Below, one piece after another: positions 15,748-25,266 of a stretch of 64,000 bases of DNA (the stretch's first letter is position 1; every line of letters begins with the position of its first letter). The stretch spans positions 87,217 to 151,216 of the forward strand of contig CAYVCQ010000008.1 of the NCBI GenBank assembly GCA_964450405.1, written 5' to 3'. A program made the translations under genes and the position numbers. Origin of the DNA: WRGT01 sp964450405 (GTDB lineage: Bacteria; Spirochaetota; UBA4802; UBA5550). The notes beneath the pieces are model-generated. The model was given only the letters and a program-made list of their open reading frames with translations, made no database searches and was not told where the DNA came from.

Positions 15748-16485
15748 CTATCTCAGCACTTCTTTATTCAGCGCCGAATCAGAAACAGCTTTATTGTATT
15801 CAACCGATTTTATGCGGAGTTCCGTGCGGTTTTTGCCGTCTGCAAGATACATTACTGCACGATGCGGAGTCAGTATACCGTTCACAGATTTTACATCATA
15901 GTTTTCCAGATATTTATGAAGAACTCCGCCTTTATATATATCCGCTCTAAGAATAAAGAAATCACTTTTACGGACAAAGAAGATTGCCTTGCTGTAAACA
16001 TTAGACTTGTCCTTCGGTAAAGCCTCAACCTTGTAGCAATCCTCACCCACCGCTTTAGCCTCACCAATCAGCTGATAGTTATATCCGTCTATATCACGTG
16101 ATTTCATATCTTCGTAATAAAAATGTGAATTTACAAAAGACTGATCCCTTTCAGATGTGGATATACGCTTCACTTTTCCGGAAGAGAGCATCAGCCATTG
16201 GTCATCATCTGAAGTCTTGTGTGTGTGAGTCAGAAATTTGATCTGTGTAGGTTTAGTAAATGTGATAAGCACCTTTTCATCCTTACCTGATTTTTTACCA
16301 ATCACATCAAACTCCTTCTCCTGAACTGTATCCCCTTTGTAGACAGTCATCAGCATTGAAACTTTTAAAGTATCCGGCTGTTTCAGAGCGTCGGACTTGT
16401 TCATAATATCTCTTCCGCTGAATGCCGCAAAAGCTGTGCCTAAAAGTAATCCAGTGATTGGTAATGCTAATAAAATTTTCTTCAT
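15748..16485 (-). CDS. LolA-like outer-membrane lipoprotein-sorting family protein
   Basis: The 245-residue protein has a cleavable signal peptide (GTAFA-A near residue 21) and the fold pattern of the LolA/LppX-like family that accompanies MMPL exporters, with FTKPTQIKFLTHTHK, a WLMLSSGKVKRIS strand and repeated Y-x-V and R-A-D-x-Y strands. It probably shuttles a lipid or lipoprotein across the periplasm. GGAG lies seven bases before the start. It lies downstream of the RND gene in the same orientation, separated by a 153-bp repeat element. Confidence 0.85.
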   Translation of the reverse strand: MKKILLALPITGLLLGTAFAAFSGRDIMNKSDALKQPDTLKVSMLMTVYKGDTVQEKEFDVIGKKSGKDEKVLITFTKPTQIKFLTHTHKTSDDDQWLMLSSGKVKRISTSERDQSFVNSHFYYEDMKSRDIDGYNYQLIGEAKAVGEDCYKVEALPKDKSNVYSKAIFFVRKSDFFILRADIYKGGVLHKYLENYDVKSVNGILTPHRAVMYLADGKNRTELRIKSVEYNKAVSDSALNKEVLR

Positions 16486-16555
16486 TTTGTTTCTCCTTTT
16501 AATAATTTTGTTTCGTTGTTAATATTTCTCTTGTAATGGAAATATTTTTAAATCA

Positions 16556-16708
16556 GCCACGGAGGCACAGAGGCACAGAGAAAGGCGAAGGGTGGATTTT
16601 TTATAAAAAACCTATCCCTACTTTTTTATTCCCATAGCTAATAAACCTGAGAAAACCCATCCTCCCTGAATAACCAAAAAGTCCTCTGTGTCTCTGTGCC
16701 TCTGTGGC
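16556..16708. repeat. Terminal-inverted-repeat element (153 bp)
   Basis: The left end GCCACGGAGGCACAGAGGCA and the right end, ending in CTGTGCCTCTGTGGC, are long imperfect inverted repeats of about 25 bp. The centre includes GGATTTTTTATAAAAAACC. It is noncoding and lies inside the RND/LolA-like operon, ten bases after the RND gene. The sequence type (CACAGAGGCACAGAG) occurs as a mobile-like repeat in many bacterial genomes. Confidence 0.8.
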
Positions 16709-16717
16709 AAATATTTT

Positions 16718-19522
16718 TTAAAATTTCGTTTGAGCGTTTTCCTCCCCCGCTTTAATCTTCCCATATCTTTTACTAACCGATGTATGGATCCGATCAAGAT
16801 GCCGATTCTCCCGGATAATCTTTTCAACCATTACGCGTGCCGCACCTGGTTCAAACCTCCCCAGATGAACTGATATTAAACCGGTATCCATTGTAAAACC
16901 GGTTGCCTTAATAAATGCCGGCAATATCAGCAGAGCACCGATCGTGGTTGCAATAAAAGTGACTCCCATAAGAATTCCAAAAAGCATAATCGGTTTAAAA
17001 TTTGAAATCACCAGCACCGAAAATCCACATATTAAAGCAAGTCCCGCGTAGATTATTGCTTTACCGGCAATTGATAGAGTCTGTGTAAGTATTTCATCAG
17101 AAGACAGTTTTTTATCCAGACTCACAATGCGGAAAGTATTTAAAAAATGCAGCGAATTATCTACACCGATACCTGCAGTGATTGAAGCAATAATTGCTGT
17201 GGCAATATCAAGATTGATACCGCACCACCCCATCACTCCGAAGATAAAAGCAATAGCAATGATTATCGGGACAATTGAAATAAGTCCCGCCTTCCAGTTT
17301 TTAAAAATACCAGTCACAACCAGAAATACCGCCACTAGCGAGAGGAAGAGAGTCCAAAGCTGGCCGTCGTGAATATATTTAGCCAGACTCCTGATAATCA
17401 ACGGTTCACCGGCAATGGTAACTTTACATCCCAGCGGCTCAAATTCACTAACCATGTGTACTCGCACCTTTTCAATTATACCGGCAATCTCCGTGGCGCC
17501 GAGCAGTTTACCTTCACGTTCCTCAAGCCGCGCGACAAGATTGACTGTACTGAAAGAGGGATTAACATATGGTTCAAAGTCATCTATTCTTCCATCGGAA
17601 TTTGCATCGACACCGGAATAGATTTCAAAGTAATCTAAAATTTCCATATCGTTTGTAGGTATAGTAAAATACTTTACGTCGTCATTGTGCATTGCCATAT
17701 TCATGGTTTTAACAAAATCACCAAATCCATCAGTTCTCCCTATATGCAGATCATAATTCTCCTTCGAAACCAGCCAATCTCTGGCATGTTCCATCCGCTT
17801 CAAAAACTCCGATGATTTTACACCATCGGCATTATTTGTATCTATGAGAATGTTAAGCCCCATTGTGCCGCCGAATTTTTTTCCAATCTCAACGCTTGAA
17901 GTATTTATATAATTACTCGATTTAAAGTATGACAGCAGTGATGTCTCTGTACGTATTTTAAATATACCGGCCACAGCAGCTGCACAGATTATCAGTAAGA
18001 CAACCAGAACTGTACGATAATGATTAATTGCAATACGGGTAAAAAACATCACAGAGTAATCGATTAGATTTAATTTATCTTTTTTACTTCCACTCACATC
18101 AGCCTCAGACACAGAATCATTTACCGGTTCAGATGCCTTTATCTTAATGAAAGTAAAAACTGCCGGGATAAAAAGCGAGGCGATAAACACCGCAAAAAAT
18201 GTTCCCAGAGCGGAAAAAGCACCCCATTCGAATATTGATTTCACCTGTGTTGCCATGTTCGCAGCAAAACCGAGAATAGTAGTTACGCTGGCAAGTATAA
18301 GAGTCATCCCGATTATATTCATCGAGTGACTCAGCCCAACCTTACGGTTACTACCGATTTCTTTCCGGTCAATAAGCAGGCGATTTACTATATAAATAGA
18401 ATATGAACTTCCCACTGAAATCATTAAAGGGGGGAGAGAAATACCCAGCACCGTAAGCCGGACACCCATGTGACCCATGAGCCCCATGAGCCATACATCT
18501 GCCATAACGACAGTGGCCAGCGGAACAAGTACACCCTGAATTGTACGGAAATTTAAAAAGAAAATTATAGAAATTACCAGAAGAACCAGGGGGAGAAAAA
18601 ATTTCAGGTCGCTCTGCATATAATCATATATCTGCTTGAATAAAATCGGTTCACCCTGTGTAAGCACCCTAAGACCGCTTCCATTATAACTGTCTGCGAT
18701 TTCAAATATCTCACGGGCAATTGAGTCACGATCAGGAATATCAACCAGACGCAGATAGATTCCAAAATCTGATATTTTTTTCGTATCCGGATCTACCGCA
18801 TAAAGCCCTTTTAGAAACGCCGGATTATGCCTTAGTTTATTCTCAAACTCAGCAAAGTCATTTACAGTTACTGGTAGAATCCGCTTACCGTTTGTATCTT
18901 TTATTATCAGATCAAATGGCGTCAATGTATCATTTTTCCCCGAGAGATCTTTCATGGTGAAGGGGGAGAGTATTGTATCTACATACTTTTTCTCTTTTAT
19001 AATACGGGAATGCTCGATTTCAGCAGCGAGTTTAGTCAGATCACTCTTATAAATAATTTTATTTACCAGTTTAAGCTTATTTATTTTCCGTGAAATTTCC
19101 CGTGCAAAAGAAGGATCATCACGGACAAATCGTTCTGCAATTTCAGAAGAGTTAATCCCGCCTGCTGGATCAATAGATGAAATTTTTTCAATTCTTGCTC
19201 GTTCAATCTGATCATTATAATTAAGATATTCTTCAATGTCAGATATGAGATTATCCATCTGAATAAAAGCACTGCTGCTCCATAAATCCGGGGATGAAAC
19301 ATCTAAAATAATAAATTCACCGTTATTACCATAAATGGACTTAACTTTTTCATTTGTAATATATTCTATGTCATGCTGAGGCATCATACCATCAAGTGAA
19401 TTATCAAATTCAAACTTTGTAATTCCAAAACCGAGCAGAATAGTAACTGACAACAGGAATGCTATAGTTTTTTTCGGATGATGGACCGGGATCTTAAAAT
19501 AAACATTCAGAAATTTTTCCAT
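16718..19522 (-). CDS. MMPL-type RND exporter
   Basis: The 934-residue protein has the two-fold RND layout: TM1 (about 18-36), a large periplasmic loop, six TM segments (about 300-450), a second TM and loop (about 500-720), then a final TM block (about 730-890). The second loop includes an Asp-rich EF-hand-like stretch, SGVDANSDGRIDDFE, suggesting metal binding. It resembles the predicted exporters (HpnN/MMPL/patched-like) that move hydrophobic lipids. GGGGG lies seven bases before the ATG. It is downstream of a TetR gene (4 bp apart) and upstream of the LolA-like gene; together with the divergent outer-membrane protein they suggest an envelope lipid export route. Confidence 0.9.
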   Translation of the reverse strand: MEKFLNVYFKIPVHHPKKTIAFLLSVTILLGFGITKFEFDNSLDGMMPQHDIEYITNEKVKSIYGNNGEFIILDVSSPDLWSSSAFIQMDNLISDIEEYLNYNDQIERARIEKISSIDPAGGINSSEIAERFVRDDPSFAREISRKINKLKLVNKIIYKSDLTKLAAEIEHSRIIKEKKYVDTILSPFTMKDLSGKNDTLTPFDLIIKDTNGKRILPVTVNDFAEFENKLRHNPAFLKGLYAVDPDTKKISDFGIYLRLVDIPDRDSIAREIFEIADSYNGSGLRVLTQGEPILFKQIYDYMQSDLKFFLPLVLLVISIIFFLNFRTIQGVLVPLATVVMADVWLMGLMGHMGVRLTVLGISLPPLMISVGSSYSIYIVNRLLIDRKEIGSNRKVGLSHSMNIIGMTLILASVTTILGFAANMATQVKSIFEWGAFSALGTFFAVFIASLFIPAVFTFIKIKASEPVNDSVSEADVSGSKKDKLNLIDYSVMFFTRIAINHYRTVLVVLLIICAAAVAGIFKIRTETSLLSYFKSSNYINTSSVEIGKKFGGTMGLNILIDTNNADGVKSSEFLKRMEHARDWLVSKENYDLHIGRTDGFGDFVKTMNMAMHNDDVKYFTIPTNDMEILDYFEIYSGVDANSDGRIDDFEPYVNPSFSTVNLVARLEEREGKLLGATEIAGIIEKVRVHMVSEFEPLGCKVTIAGEPLIIRSLAKYIHDGQLWTLFLSLVAVFLVVTGIFKNWKAGLISIVPIIIAIAFIFGVMGWCGINLDIATAIIASITAGIGVDNSLHFLNTFRIVSLDKKLSSDEILTQTLSIAGKAIIYAGLALICGFSVLVISNFKPIMLFGILMGVTFIATTIGALLILPAFIKATGFTMDTGLISVHLGRFEPGAARVMVEKIIRENRHLDRIHTSVSKRYGKIKAGEENAQTKF

Positions 19523-19526
19523 AACA

Positions 19527-20102
19527 CTACCCCCTTTTAACAGCCAATCCGTTGAGGATCAGCTCTTTAAATGATTCCATTGCAGACTGCATTGTCTGAT
19601 TATTCTTTATAATATAAGCGGGATAGAGAACTGCCGTTGCGGCGCCCATTATCATATCAACGGCAATTGAAGCATTAATTGAACCATTCATTGAACCGGA
19701 TGCAATACCGGATTCGATTGTACGGAGAATCAGCTCCCTGTGATTATCTCTGAAAGTATCAATTTTTTTATTTATATCGGGATAGTCGGTCTGGATATCC
19801 GTTAATAGGGGTACGGATATACTCCCCAAAAGTTCAAACATTGAATCGAAAATATGAAGTATTTTATCCAGAGCCTCATCGGATGAGCGGTCAGCGTCAT
19901 CAAAACATACATTCAGTTTGTCCAGAATTTCATCTACTATGACATTTACTATCTGATCCTTTCCATCAAAGTATTTATATAAAGTTTTTTTTGATATTCC
20001 GCATATTTTTGCGATTTTATCCAGTGTAATACTCTTAATTCCGAAAACCTGGATCTGCTCAGTGAAAACATTCAGTATCTTTTCTTTAATATTACTTGAC
20101 AT
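19527..20102 (-). CDS. TetR-family regulator of the RND operon
   Basis: The 191-residue protein has the TetR N-terminal helix-turn-helix (about 25-48: LDKIAKICGISKKTLYKYF) and an all-helical ligand domain. It is the first gene of the operon and starts next to a divergent region with an inverted repeat (20134-20159), so autoregulation and control of the divergent outer-membrane gene are likely. Confidence 0.92.
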   Translation of the reverse strand: MSSNIKEKILNVFTEQIQVFGIKSITLDKIAKICGISKKTLYKYFDGKDQIVNVIVDEILDKLNVCFDDADRSSDEALDKILHIFDSMFELLGSISVPLLTDIQTDYPDINKKIDTFRDNHRELILRTIESGIASGSMNGSINASIAVDMIMGAATAVLYPAYIIKNNQTMQSAMESFKELILNGLAVKRG

Positions 20103-20133
20103 CTCTTACCGCCCTTTGTAGATTCGACCTATG

Positions 20134-20159
20134 GAAACTAATAATACTATTTCAGTTTC
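20134..20159. promoter_or_regulatory. Candidate TetR operator
   Basis: Perfect arms GAAACT and AGTTTC are spaced by 14 bases, 32 bp upstream of the tetR start. A TTGACA -35-like box for the minus strand lies just beyond, at 20170-20175, though no well-spaced -10 box is visible. Confidence 0.5.
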
Positions 20160-20279
20160 TTTAGGGTTTTGTCAAGAAAAAAATTAAGTTCTTAAAAAAC
20201 CATTCGTAACCCGGTTTCGCCGCGTCGGAGGCTAAATTTATCACCGGTTTATGATTTTTTATATAAAAAGGAAGAATTT

Positions 20280-21644
20280 ATGAATATTAAATGTTTTATC
20301 TATACCGTTCTTGCTCTGACCCTGGCTATACCCGCGGGTGCCGAGGATCAGAGCAGCACCTTTGGAATAAAGGGATACATTGAAAATGAGAATATAATCA
20401 GCACATATACCAGGCAGGATCGGGCTGATATTTTTAAGAAGAATGAACTACACAGCAAATTTGAACTAAAATATGGTACTGAAAATATCTACGGAACAAT
20501 AATCACTCATCAGTACGTAATCCCTTCTATTATAAATAAAGACTACCCGTACAGCTCATCATTTAAAATCTCGCGCAATGGGCAGATTTCAGATAAGAGC
20601 TACGAATTAAATATGAACGAGGCGTATATTAATGCAACATTCCCTGCAGTTCGAATCCGTGCAGGAAATCAGATTTACGGATGGGGCACCGCCGATGTAT
20701 TTAATCCAACTTCATATTTCAATCCAATGGATCTGCGTGAACTTATATTCAGGAGTGAAGATGAATCTGTATCCGGCGTCCCGTCACTATCTACAATGTG
20801 GTTTATTGGAAGCTACACTCTTGAAGCTGTAATTGTTCCTGTACATATCCCCTCTCAAATTCAGACCGGTGATAATTACTGGGCAATAAAAGAAAAAAAG
20901 GGACCGTTCCCTGTTATATTAGATAATCCGGAACCTCTCCCCGTGAAAGTGGAAAATGCAGGTTACGGCATGCGCTTTTCAGGAACTTTTTTTGGTATAG
21001 ACTCGTCAATAAGCGGATACTACGGACCGGACAAGGAACCGCTAATGCGGCCAAACCGGACTATCATTGAACCTGACAAACCAGTCTCGATTCTTGTAAA
21101 ACCTGAGTACCGGATGATGGCAGCTGCCGGATTCGACTTCTCTGCAAATTTTGATCCTCTTGTTCTACAGGGTGAGATTGTTTACGCTCACTACCGCTTC
21201 GGAGTAGTTGACCAGCCATATGACGCAAACATTTCACTTCCATTTGAAGTGGAGAGAAACCGCACAGTTACATATACAATCGGGGCTAACTATTTTATTC
21301 CGATGAGCAGACTTTTTTCATGGCACACTGGAAATGCGGTTCTTACTGCGGAATGGATGCAGATTATAAACACAAACAGTTCTGTAACGGAACCTCTTCT
21401 CACTGACATTATAAGCTCTAGACTTGAGGATAGCTTTCTGGAAGACAGGTTAAAGTTTTCAATTACAATGCTCGCAGATATAAAAAAGAGCGGGATAACT
21501 GTTTTTCCCAAAATCGCATGGGATTTCCAGAACGGATTAACTTTGGAACTATCTTATGTCTATATCGATGGGGAAAAAGATTCGGTGTTCGGATACTTTA
21601 AAAATAATGATCACATAAGCGCGAGGTGCCGTTATGCTTTCTAG
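20280..21644 (+). CDS. DUF1302-like outer-membrane beta-barrel protein
   Basis: The 454-residue product has a signal peptide (cut after AIPAGA, about residue 21) and strand-rich sequence ending in phenylalanine, the outer-membrane assembly signal. The stretch RAGNQIYGWGTADVFNPTSY at about 137-156 matches the (G/R)-x-Q-x-x-x-WG-x-x-D-x-x-NP core of DUF1302-type proteins, which often accompany RND exporters and LolA-like proteins. Divergent from the TetR/RND/LolA operon, it may be the outer-membrane part of that export route. AGGAAG precedes the ATG. Confidence 0.78.
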   Translation: MNIKCFIYTVLALTLAIPAGAEDQSSTFGIKGYIENENIISTYTRQDRADIFKKNELHSKFELKYGTENIYGTIITHQYVIPSIINKDYPYSSSFKISRNGQISDKSYELNMNEAYINATFPAVRIRAGNQIYGWGTADVFNPTSYFNPMDLRELIFRSEDESVSGVPSLSTMWFIGSYTLEAVIVPVHIPSQIQTGDNYWAIKEKKGPFPVILDNPEPLPVKVENAGYGMRFSGTFFGIDSSISGYYGPDKEPLMRPNRTIIEPDKPVSILVKPEYRMMAAAGFDFSANFDPLVLQGEIVYAHYRFGVVDQPYDANISLPFEVERNRTVTYTIGANYFIPMSRLFSWHTGNAVLTAEWMQIINTNSSVTEPLLTDIISSRLEDSFLEDRLKFSITMLADIKKSGITVFPKIAWDFQNGLTLELSYVYIDGEKDSVFGYFKNNDHISARCRYAF

Positions 21645-23373
21645 AATAAATTATTTCATTATCACTCTATCTGTTCTTACCGCTATCGGATGCGGAGCAC
21701 CCGGGGTTACCACAATTACACTTAGTGGCGACATCACAATACCAGCTGCATTAGACCAGTCGGCCGTCGGCCCGTTATTTATCGCTGTATCAAAAAGCGA
21801 TGATGTCGATGCAATACAGAAAGATCCGGTAAACAATATTCTTATTATGAGCACCATTGATAGATCCAGAGGGAATTTTTCTGTCGATCTTTCAGAGACC
21901 GGAGTCCAGCCGGGAGATACTGTTTTTGTATTTGCCTTTGCCGACAATGACTACAATGAAGGGATCCCGTATCCGACACCGGGAGATATTGTAGGGTTCT
22001 ATGTCAATCAGGAGACTCTTTCAACGGGATTTACCCTGACAGAAGGCGACAATCCGATCTCAATAAATTTAAACAGATTGCAATACGACATCTCACCGGA
22101 AGTCATCGGAATTATCGACGGTACAGAATCGGGAAATGTTATACTGATTGCATATGCCGGGGATTTCAGTTCAACGGATTTTACTTCACTAAATGTTAAC
22201 GCTGTCATAGGATATAAGAAATTATACAAAGGAACTTACCCCTGCCAGTTCAATCTCAAAATATTACCATACGGATACAACACTCCGATTCAAAGCGTTT
22301 ATGTTATTGCTCTGCTTGACAATAATGGAAACGGTATTCCCGACAGCGGAGATACAATTGGATTCCCGGTTGAGTCTGCCGAAAGCTCATACCCGCTTGC
22401 AATTACTGTCGGCAACGGCACTGTTGCCATTCCATCGATTGAATTCAAGATGCAGGTTGTTCCCGACCCTGACCCGAACCTGCCGCCCCTCCGTATTATC
22501 GGATCATTCGATCCACCGGCCGGATATGATTCAAGCTCCAAACCGGTGAGCATTGTTGTGGCGAAGGGAACCGATCCAAATGCGGTATTTGAAAACCTGA
22601 AATATCTGGAAAATTTTAGCGGGTTCTACTTTAAAACTCTCCCCGCAGGGTCAACTGCTTTTGAATTAACACTTCCACGTGCAGATTTTGCGCCGGGAGA
22701 TCGTGTTTTTGTAATTGCGCTATGGGACAAAGATTTTGTAAGCGGGCTACCCAGGGCAACTCAGGATGATATGATAGGTTTTCTTCAGAATAGATCAGGA
22801 TTTGAATACTCAATAACGCTACAGGATAACGATAATAATATTATAAAAACCGGATCTGAATTTACTGTGAACGGCACATCTGGTTATTCTTTCGGCGTAG
22901 ACAGAATAATGTATGAACATAATGCCGGAATAAAATTAAAACTCGAGAAGGGGGATATAACTGATGCCGAATTTGCAAACGGCAACAAAGTACTTCTCAC
23001 TGCAGTGTGGGAAACCGGAACAGTTGACGTGGGCTATAAAATAGATATGAATAAAATCATAGCGTCGTCCAACGTTACAATCAATCATGCTGTGGGGGCC
23101 TCCACAACAGACTGGTACACTCTCCCCATACTGCCTGCGCTCTACAAAGATATACCTGCAATGTCAGGAAGTGACCTGATGATCAATAATGTATGGATTC
23201 TCGCTGTACTTGATGCAAACGGAAACGGCAAACCGGATACCGGGGAAAAAATTGGTTTCTACTGGAAGCCGTATTTAATATGGTTCTACAAGCCGGACAA
23301 ACTGCCGTCACCGCTTGCTGATGGTACAACTTTTCTGCAGAAAACGGTGAGGTTTTCCACAAATACATATTAA
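21634..23373 (+). CDS. Repeat lipoprotein with Asp-rich calcium-binding-like loops
   Basis: The 579-residue protein has a lipobox (LTAIGC, Cys20). It contains four copies of a unit ending in V-(F/Y/W)-V/I-(I/L/F)-A-(L/F/V)-x-D, then an Asp/Asn-rich loop and a (D/G)-x-IGF close: for example DNNGNGIPDSGDTIGF and DANGNGKPDTGEKIGF, with looser copies DNDYNEGIPYPTPGDIVGF and DKDFVSGLPRATQDDMIGF. The loops resemble D-x-D-x-N-G-x-x-D calcium sites. It overlaps the barrel gene by 11 bases and uses GAGGTG as ribosome binding site, so the two form one transcript. A surface or periplasmic partner of the barrel is likely. Family not recognised. Confidence 0.8.
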   Translation: MLSRINYFIITLSVLTAIGCGAPGVTTITLSGDITIPAALDQSAVGPLFIAVSKSDDVDAIQKDPVNNILIMSTIDRSRGNFSVDLSETGVQPGDTVFVFAFADNDYNEGIPYPTPGDIVGFYVNQETLSTGFTLTEGDNPISINLNRLQYDISPEVIGIIDGTESGNVILIAYAGDFSSTDFTSLNVNAVIGYKKLYKGTYPCQFNLKILPYGYNTPIQSVYVIALLDNNGNGIPDSGDTIGFPVESAESSYPLAITVGNGTVAIPSIEFKMQVVPDPDPNLPPLRIIGSFDPPAGYDSSSKPVSIVVAKGTDPNAVFENLKYLENFSGFYFKTLPAGSTAFELTLPRADFAPGDRVFVIALWDKDFVSGLPRATQDDMIGFLQNRSGFEYSITLQDNDNNIIKTGSEFTVNGTSGYSFGVDRIMYEHNAGIKLKLEKGDITDAEFANGNKVLLTAVWETGTVDVGYKIDMNKIIASSNVTINHAVGASTTDWYTLPILPALYKDIPAMSGSDLMINNVWILAVLDANGNGKPDTGEKIGFYWKPYLIWFYKPDKLPSPLADGTTFLQKTVRFSTNTY

Positions 23374-23385
23374 ATCATAAATAAT

Positions 23386-23411
23386 GCTTTCGCATCGCCC
23401 GATGCGAAAGC
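23386..23411. terminator. Hairpin between convergent genes
   Basis: GCTTTCGCATC and GATGCGAAAGC form a perfect 11-bp stem with a four-base loop, 13 bp after the repeat-lipoprotein stop. No T-run follows, so it may be a factor-assisted or message-end hairpin rather than a classic terminator. Confidence 0.6.
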
Positions 23412-23491
23412 CCGGGCGCTATCTATCATCCTTAGGACAGTGGAGGGCGATAACAGACTCCCCTATGTCATCTGACGGAGGACGACTACCA

Positions 23492-25177
23492 TCATTTACT
23501 TATTGTCCGGTTCCTGAACACCATTACTGGCGCTATCCCTTTAGCATTGGACATAAATGATATCTCAACACTGTCCCCTTCTTTTGTAATCGAAAGTATA
23601 TTTGATGTCCCCATAAAAAGAAGTGAAGATCCTGAAATCATAAAATAATACTGTTTCCCATTCTGAGTCATATCCCATCCAATACGGGTAATAACACCAT
23701 TTATAGATATTTCCTTTGCATCAGCAGCCGTATCCAGAGTATCTGCAGATGTCGCCAGAATTCTTTCAAACTCTCTTAATGCTTCTGCCGGTGTATACCC
23801 GAAGGCAACCCTCTTATTCTGAGTTTCTACAATAGCAAGCCCCTGATAATTACCCCCTTCACTGAGTATAGGCACCAGCGCACTAAGATTGCCGAATATG
23901 TTTTCATATACCATTTGTGTGCTGGCATGCCATTTCTTATAAGAGACCGCGCTGTTAACGGCAATTTCGATTGCTTCTTCGGTAGCACCACCAGGGACCT
24001 TATAAAAAGTGCTTACACCTGTACGTGCATCTGTATAAACTATTCCGACCATCGTATTATCACTGTCATTCTTTGAAGTAACCGGTGTGACAAAAACACA
24101 TCTTCCATCTGATGTGTAATTCAGAACAGGAGTCTCCGGCATAGTAATATTACGTTTTGTCCAGAATGAGTTCCACCATCCACCATTAAGCTCCCCCCAG
24201 TATGCAAGATACTCAGCAGTAAGATCTGCGGGTATTACTCTATCAATCCATGCACTGACATTTTCTTTAGTCTGAAATTCTATTTCCCCCGATACAGGAT
24301 CAACCAGCAGCACTCCCTTAATTGCTGCACCGAATGACGCTATTGAGGGTTTTTCAACGGTTACAACCCAGTAGATATTACCTTTATCATCTGATTCAAA
24401 TGAATAATCATCAATTATATAACCGGCATAGCCATTTCTATATATATGCCTTTCAAGATTATCCCCGAAGTATGCTCCGGGGGTATATCGCATCTTCTTT
24501 CCTGTTATAAGTTCTGCCTTTGCATATGGATCAGTTGCACTGACCTTAATATATCCGTCAACATTTCCAAGACTTGACCAGACTCCGAATGTAGAATAAT
24601 CAAGAGGTATAAGATAAAAATATTTATTGTTGATTTTTTGCAGTGTTATGTTTTCTGAATTGATAGAATAAATGCTTCCCAATGCCGTTCCATTATTCAT
24701 CACAAGAGTTGCATTTGCCTTTGCCAGATTTTCGGGAACCAGTCTTATGTTATTCTGATCAATAGGCTGATTATCTCTAGCCCACTGCTTCATTCCCTTT
24801 TCCTCTATAGGACCAATAAGTGCTGCATACTTAGCAGCATTTATCATCTCACATCCGGAAAGATTAATAAAAATAATCAGAAGAATGCATCCTGCACCGG
24901 GAAACCATGCCAGCAATATTGAGCCATCAAAACCATTACTGTTTGTCAGAAATAATGCAGTAATGAGCAATTCGAACCCGGTTATTACACCGATAACTCC
25001 CAATACCGGAAAGGCTGTAGAGAAACATCCCAGATAAAATATTATCCAGTTTATAAAAAAAAATGCACAGCCGAAACTGACTGCTGTCAATATCGCAATT
25101 TGCAGATCTCTTTTTAAAAATATAAAAATCGGTGCAACTGCAATAACGCTGACTATGAGAGATTGAAGTAAAAACAT
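23492..25177 (-). CDS. Conserved membrane protein with large soluble domain, function unknown
   Basis: The 561-residue protein starts with four hydrophobic segments (about residues 3-22, 27-48, 55-75, 87-107), followed by a 450-residue soluble domain, probably periplasmic. The domain has distinctive stretches such as YWVVTVEKPSI, SDGRCVFVTPVTS and VGIVYTDARTG, which recall a conserved family of annotated hypothetical membrane proteins, but I cannot name it. AGGAG lies five bases before the ATG. The small gene at 25267-25782 precedes it on the same strand (89-bp gap). Confidence 0.75.
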   Translation of the reverse strand: MFLLQSLIVSVIAVAPIFIFLKRDLQIAILTAVSFGCAFFFINWIIFYLGCFSTAFPVLGVIGVITGFELLITALFLTNSNGFDGSILLAWFPGAGCILLIIFINLSGCEMINAAKYAALIGPIEEKGMKQWARDNQPIDQNNIRLVPENLAKANATLVMNNGTALGSIYSINSENITLQKINNKYFYLIPLDYSTFGVWSSLGNVDGYIKVSATDPYAKAELITGKKMRYTPGAYFGDNLERHIYRNGYAGYIIDDYSFESDDKGNIYWVVTVEKPSIASFGAAIKGVLLVDPVSGEIEFQTKENVSAWIDRVIPADLTAEYLAYWGELNGGWWNSFWTKRNITMPETPVLNYTSDGRCVFVTPVTSKNDSDNTMVGIVYTDARTGVSTFYKVPGGATEEAIEIAVNSAVSYKKWHASTQMVYENIFGNLSALVPILSEGGNYQGLAIVETQNKRVAFGYTPAEALREFERILATSADTLDTAADAKEISINGVITRIGWDMTQNGKQYYFMISGSSLLFMGTSNILSITKEGDSVEISFMSNAKGIAPVMVFRNRTISK

Positions 25178-25266
25178 AAATACTCCTTTCGTTGAATTTT
25201 CCGTTAAAGAAATATTATTTGAGATACATTGAATTCAGAAAGTCAACAATGTTATAATTTTTAAAT

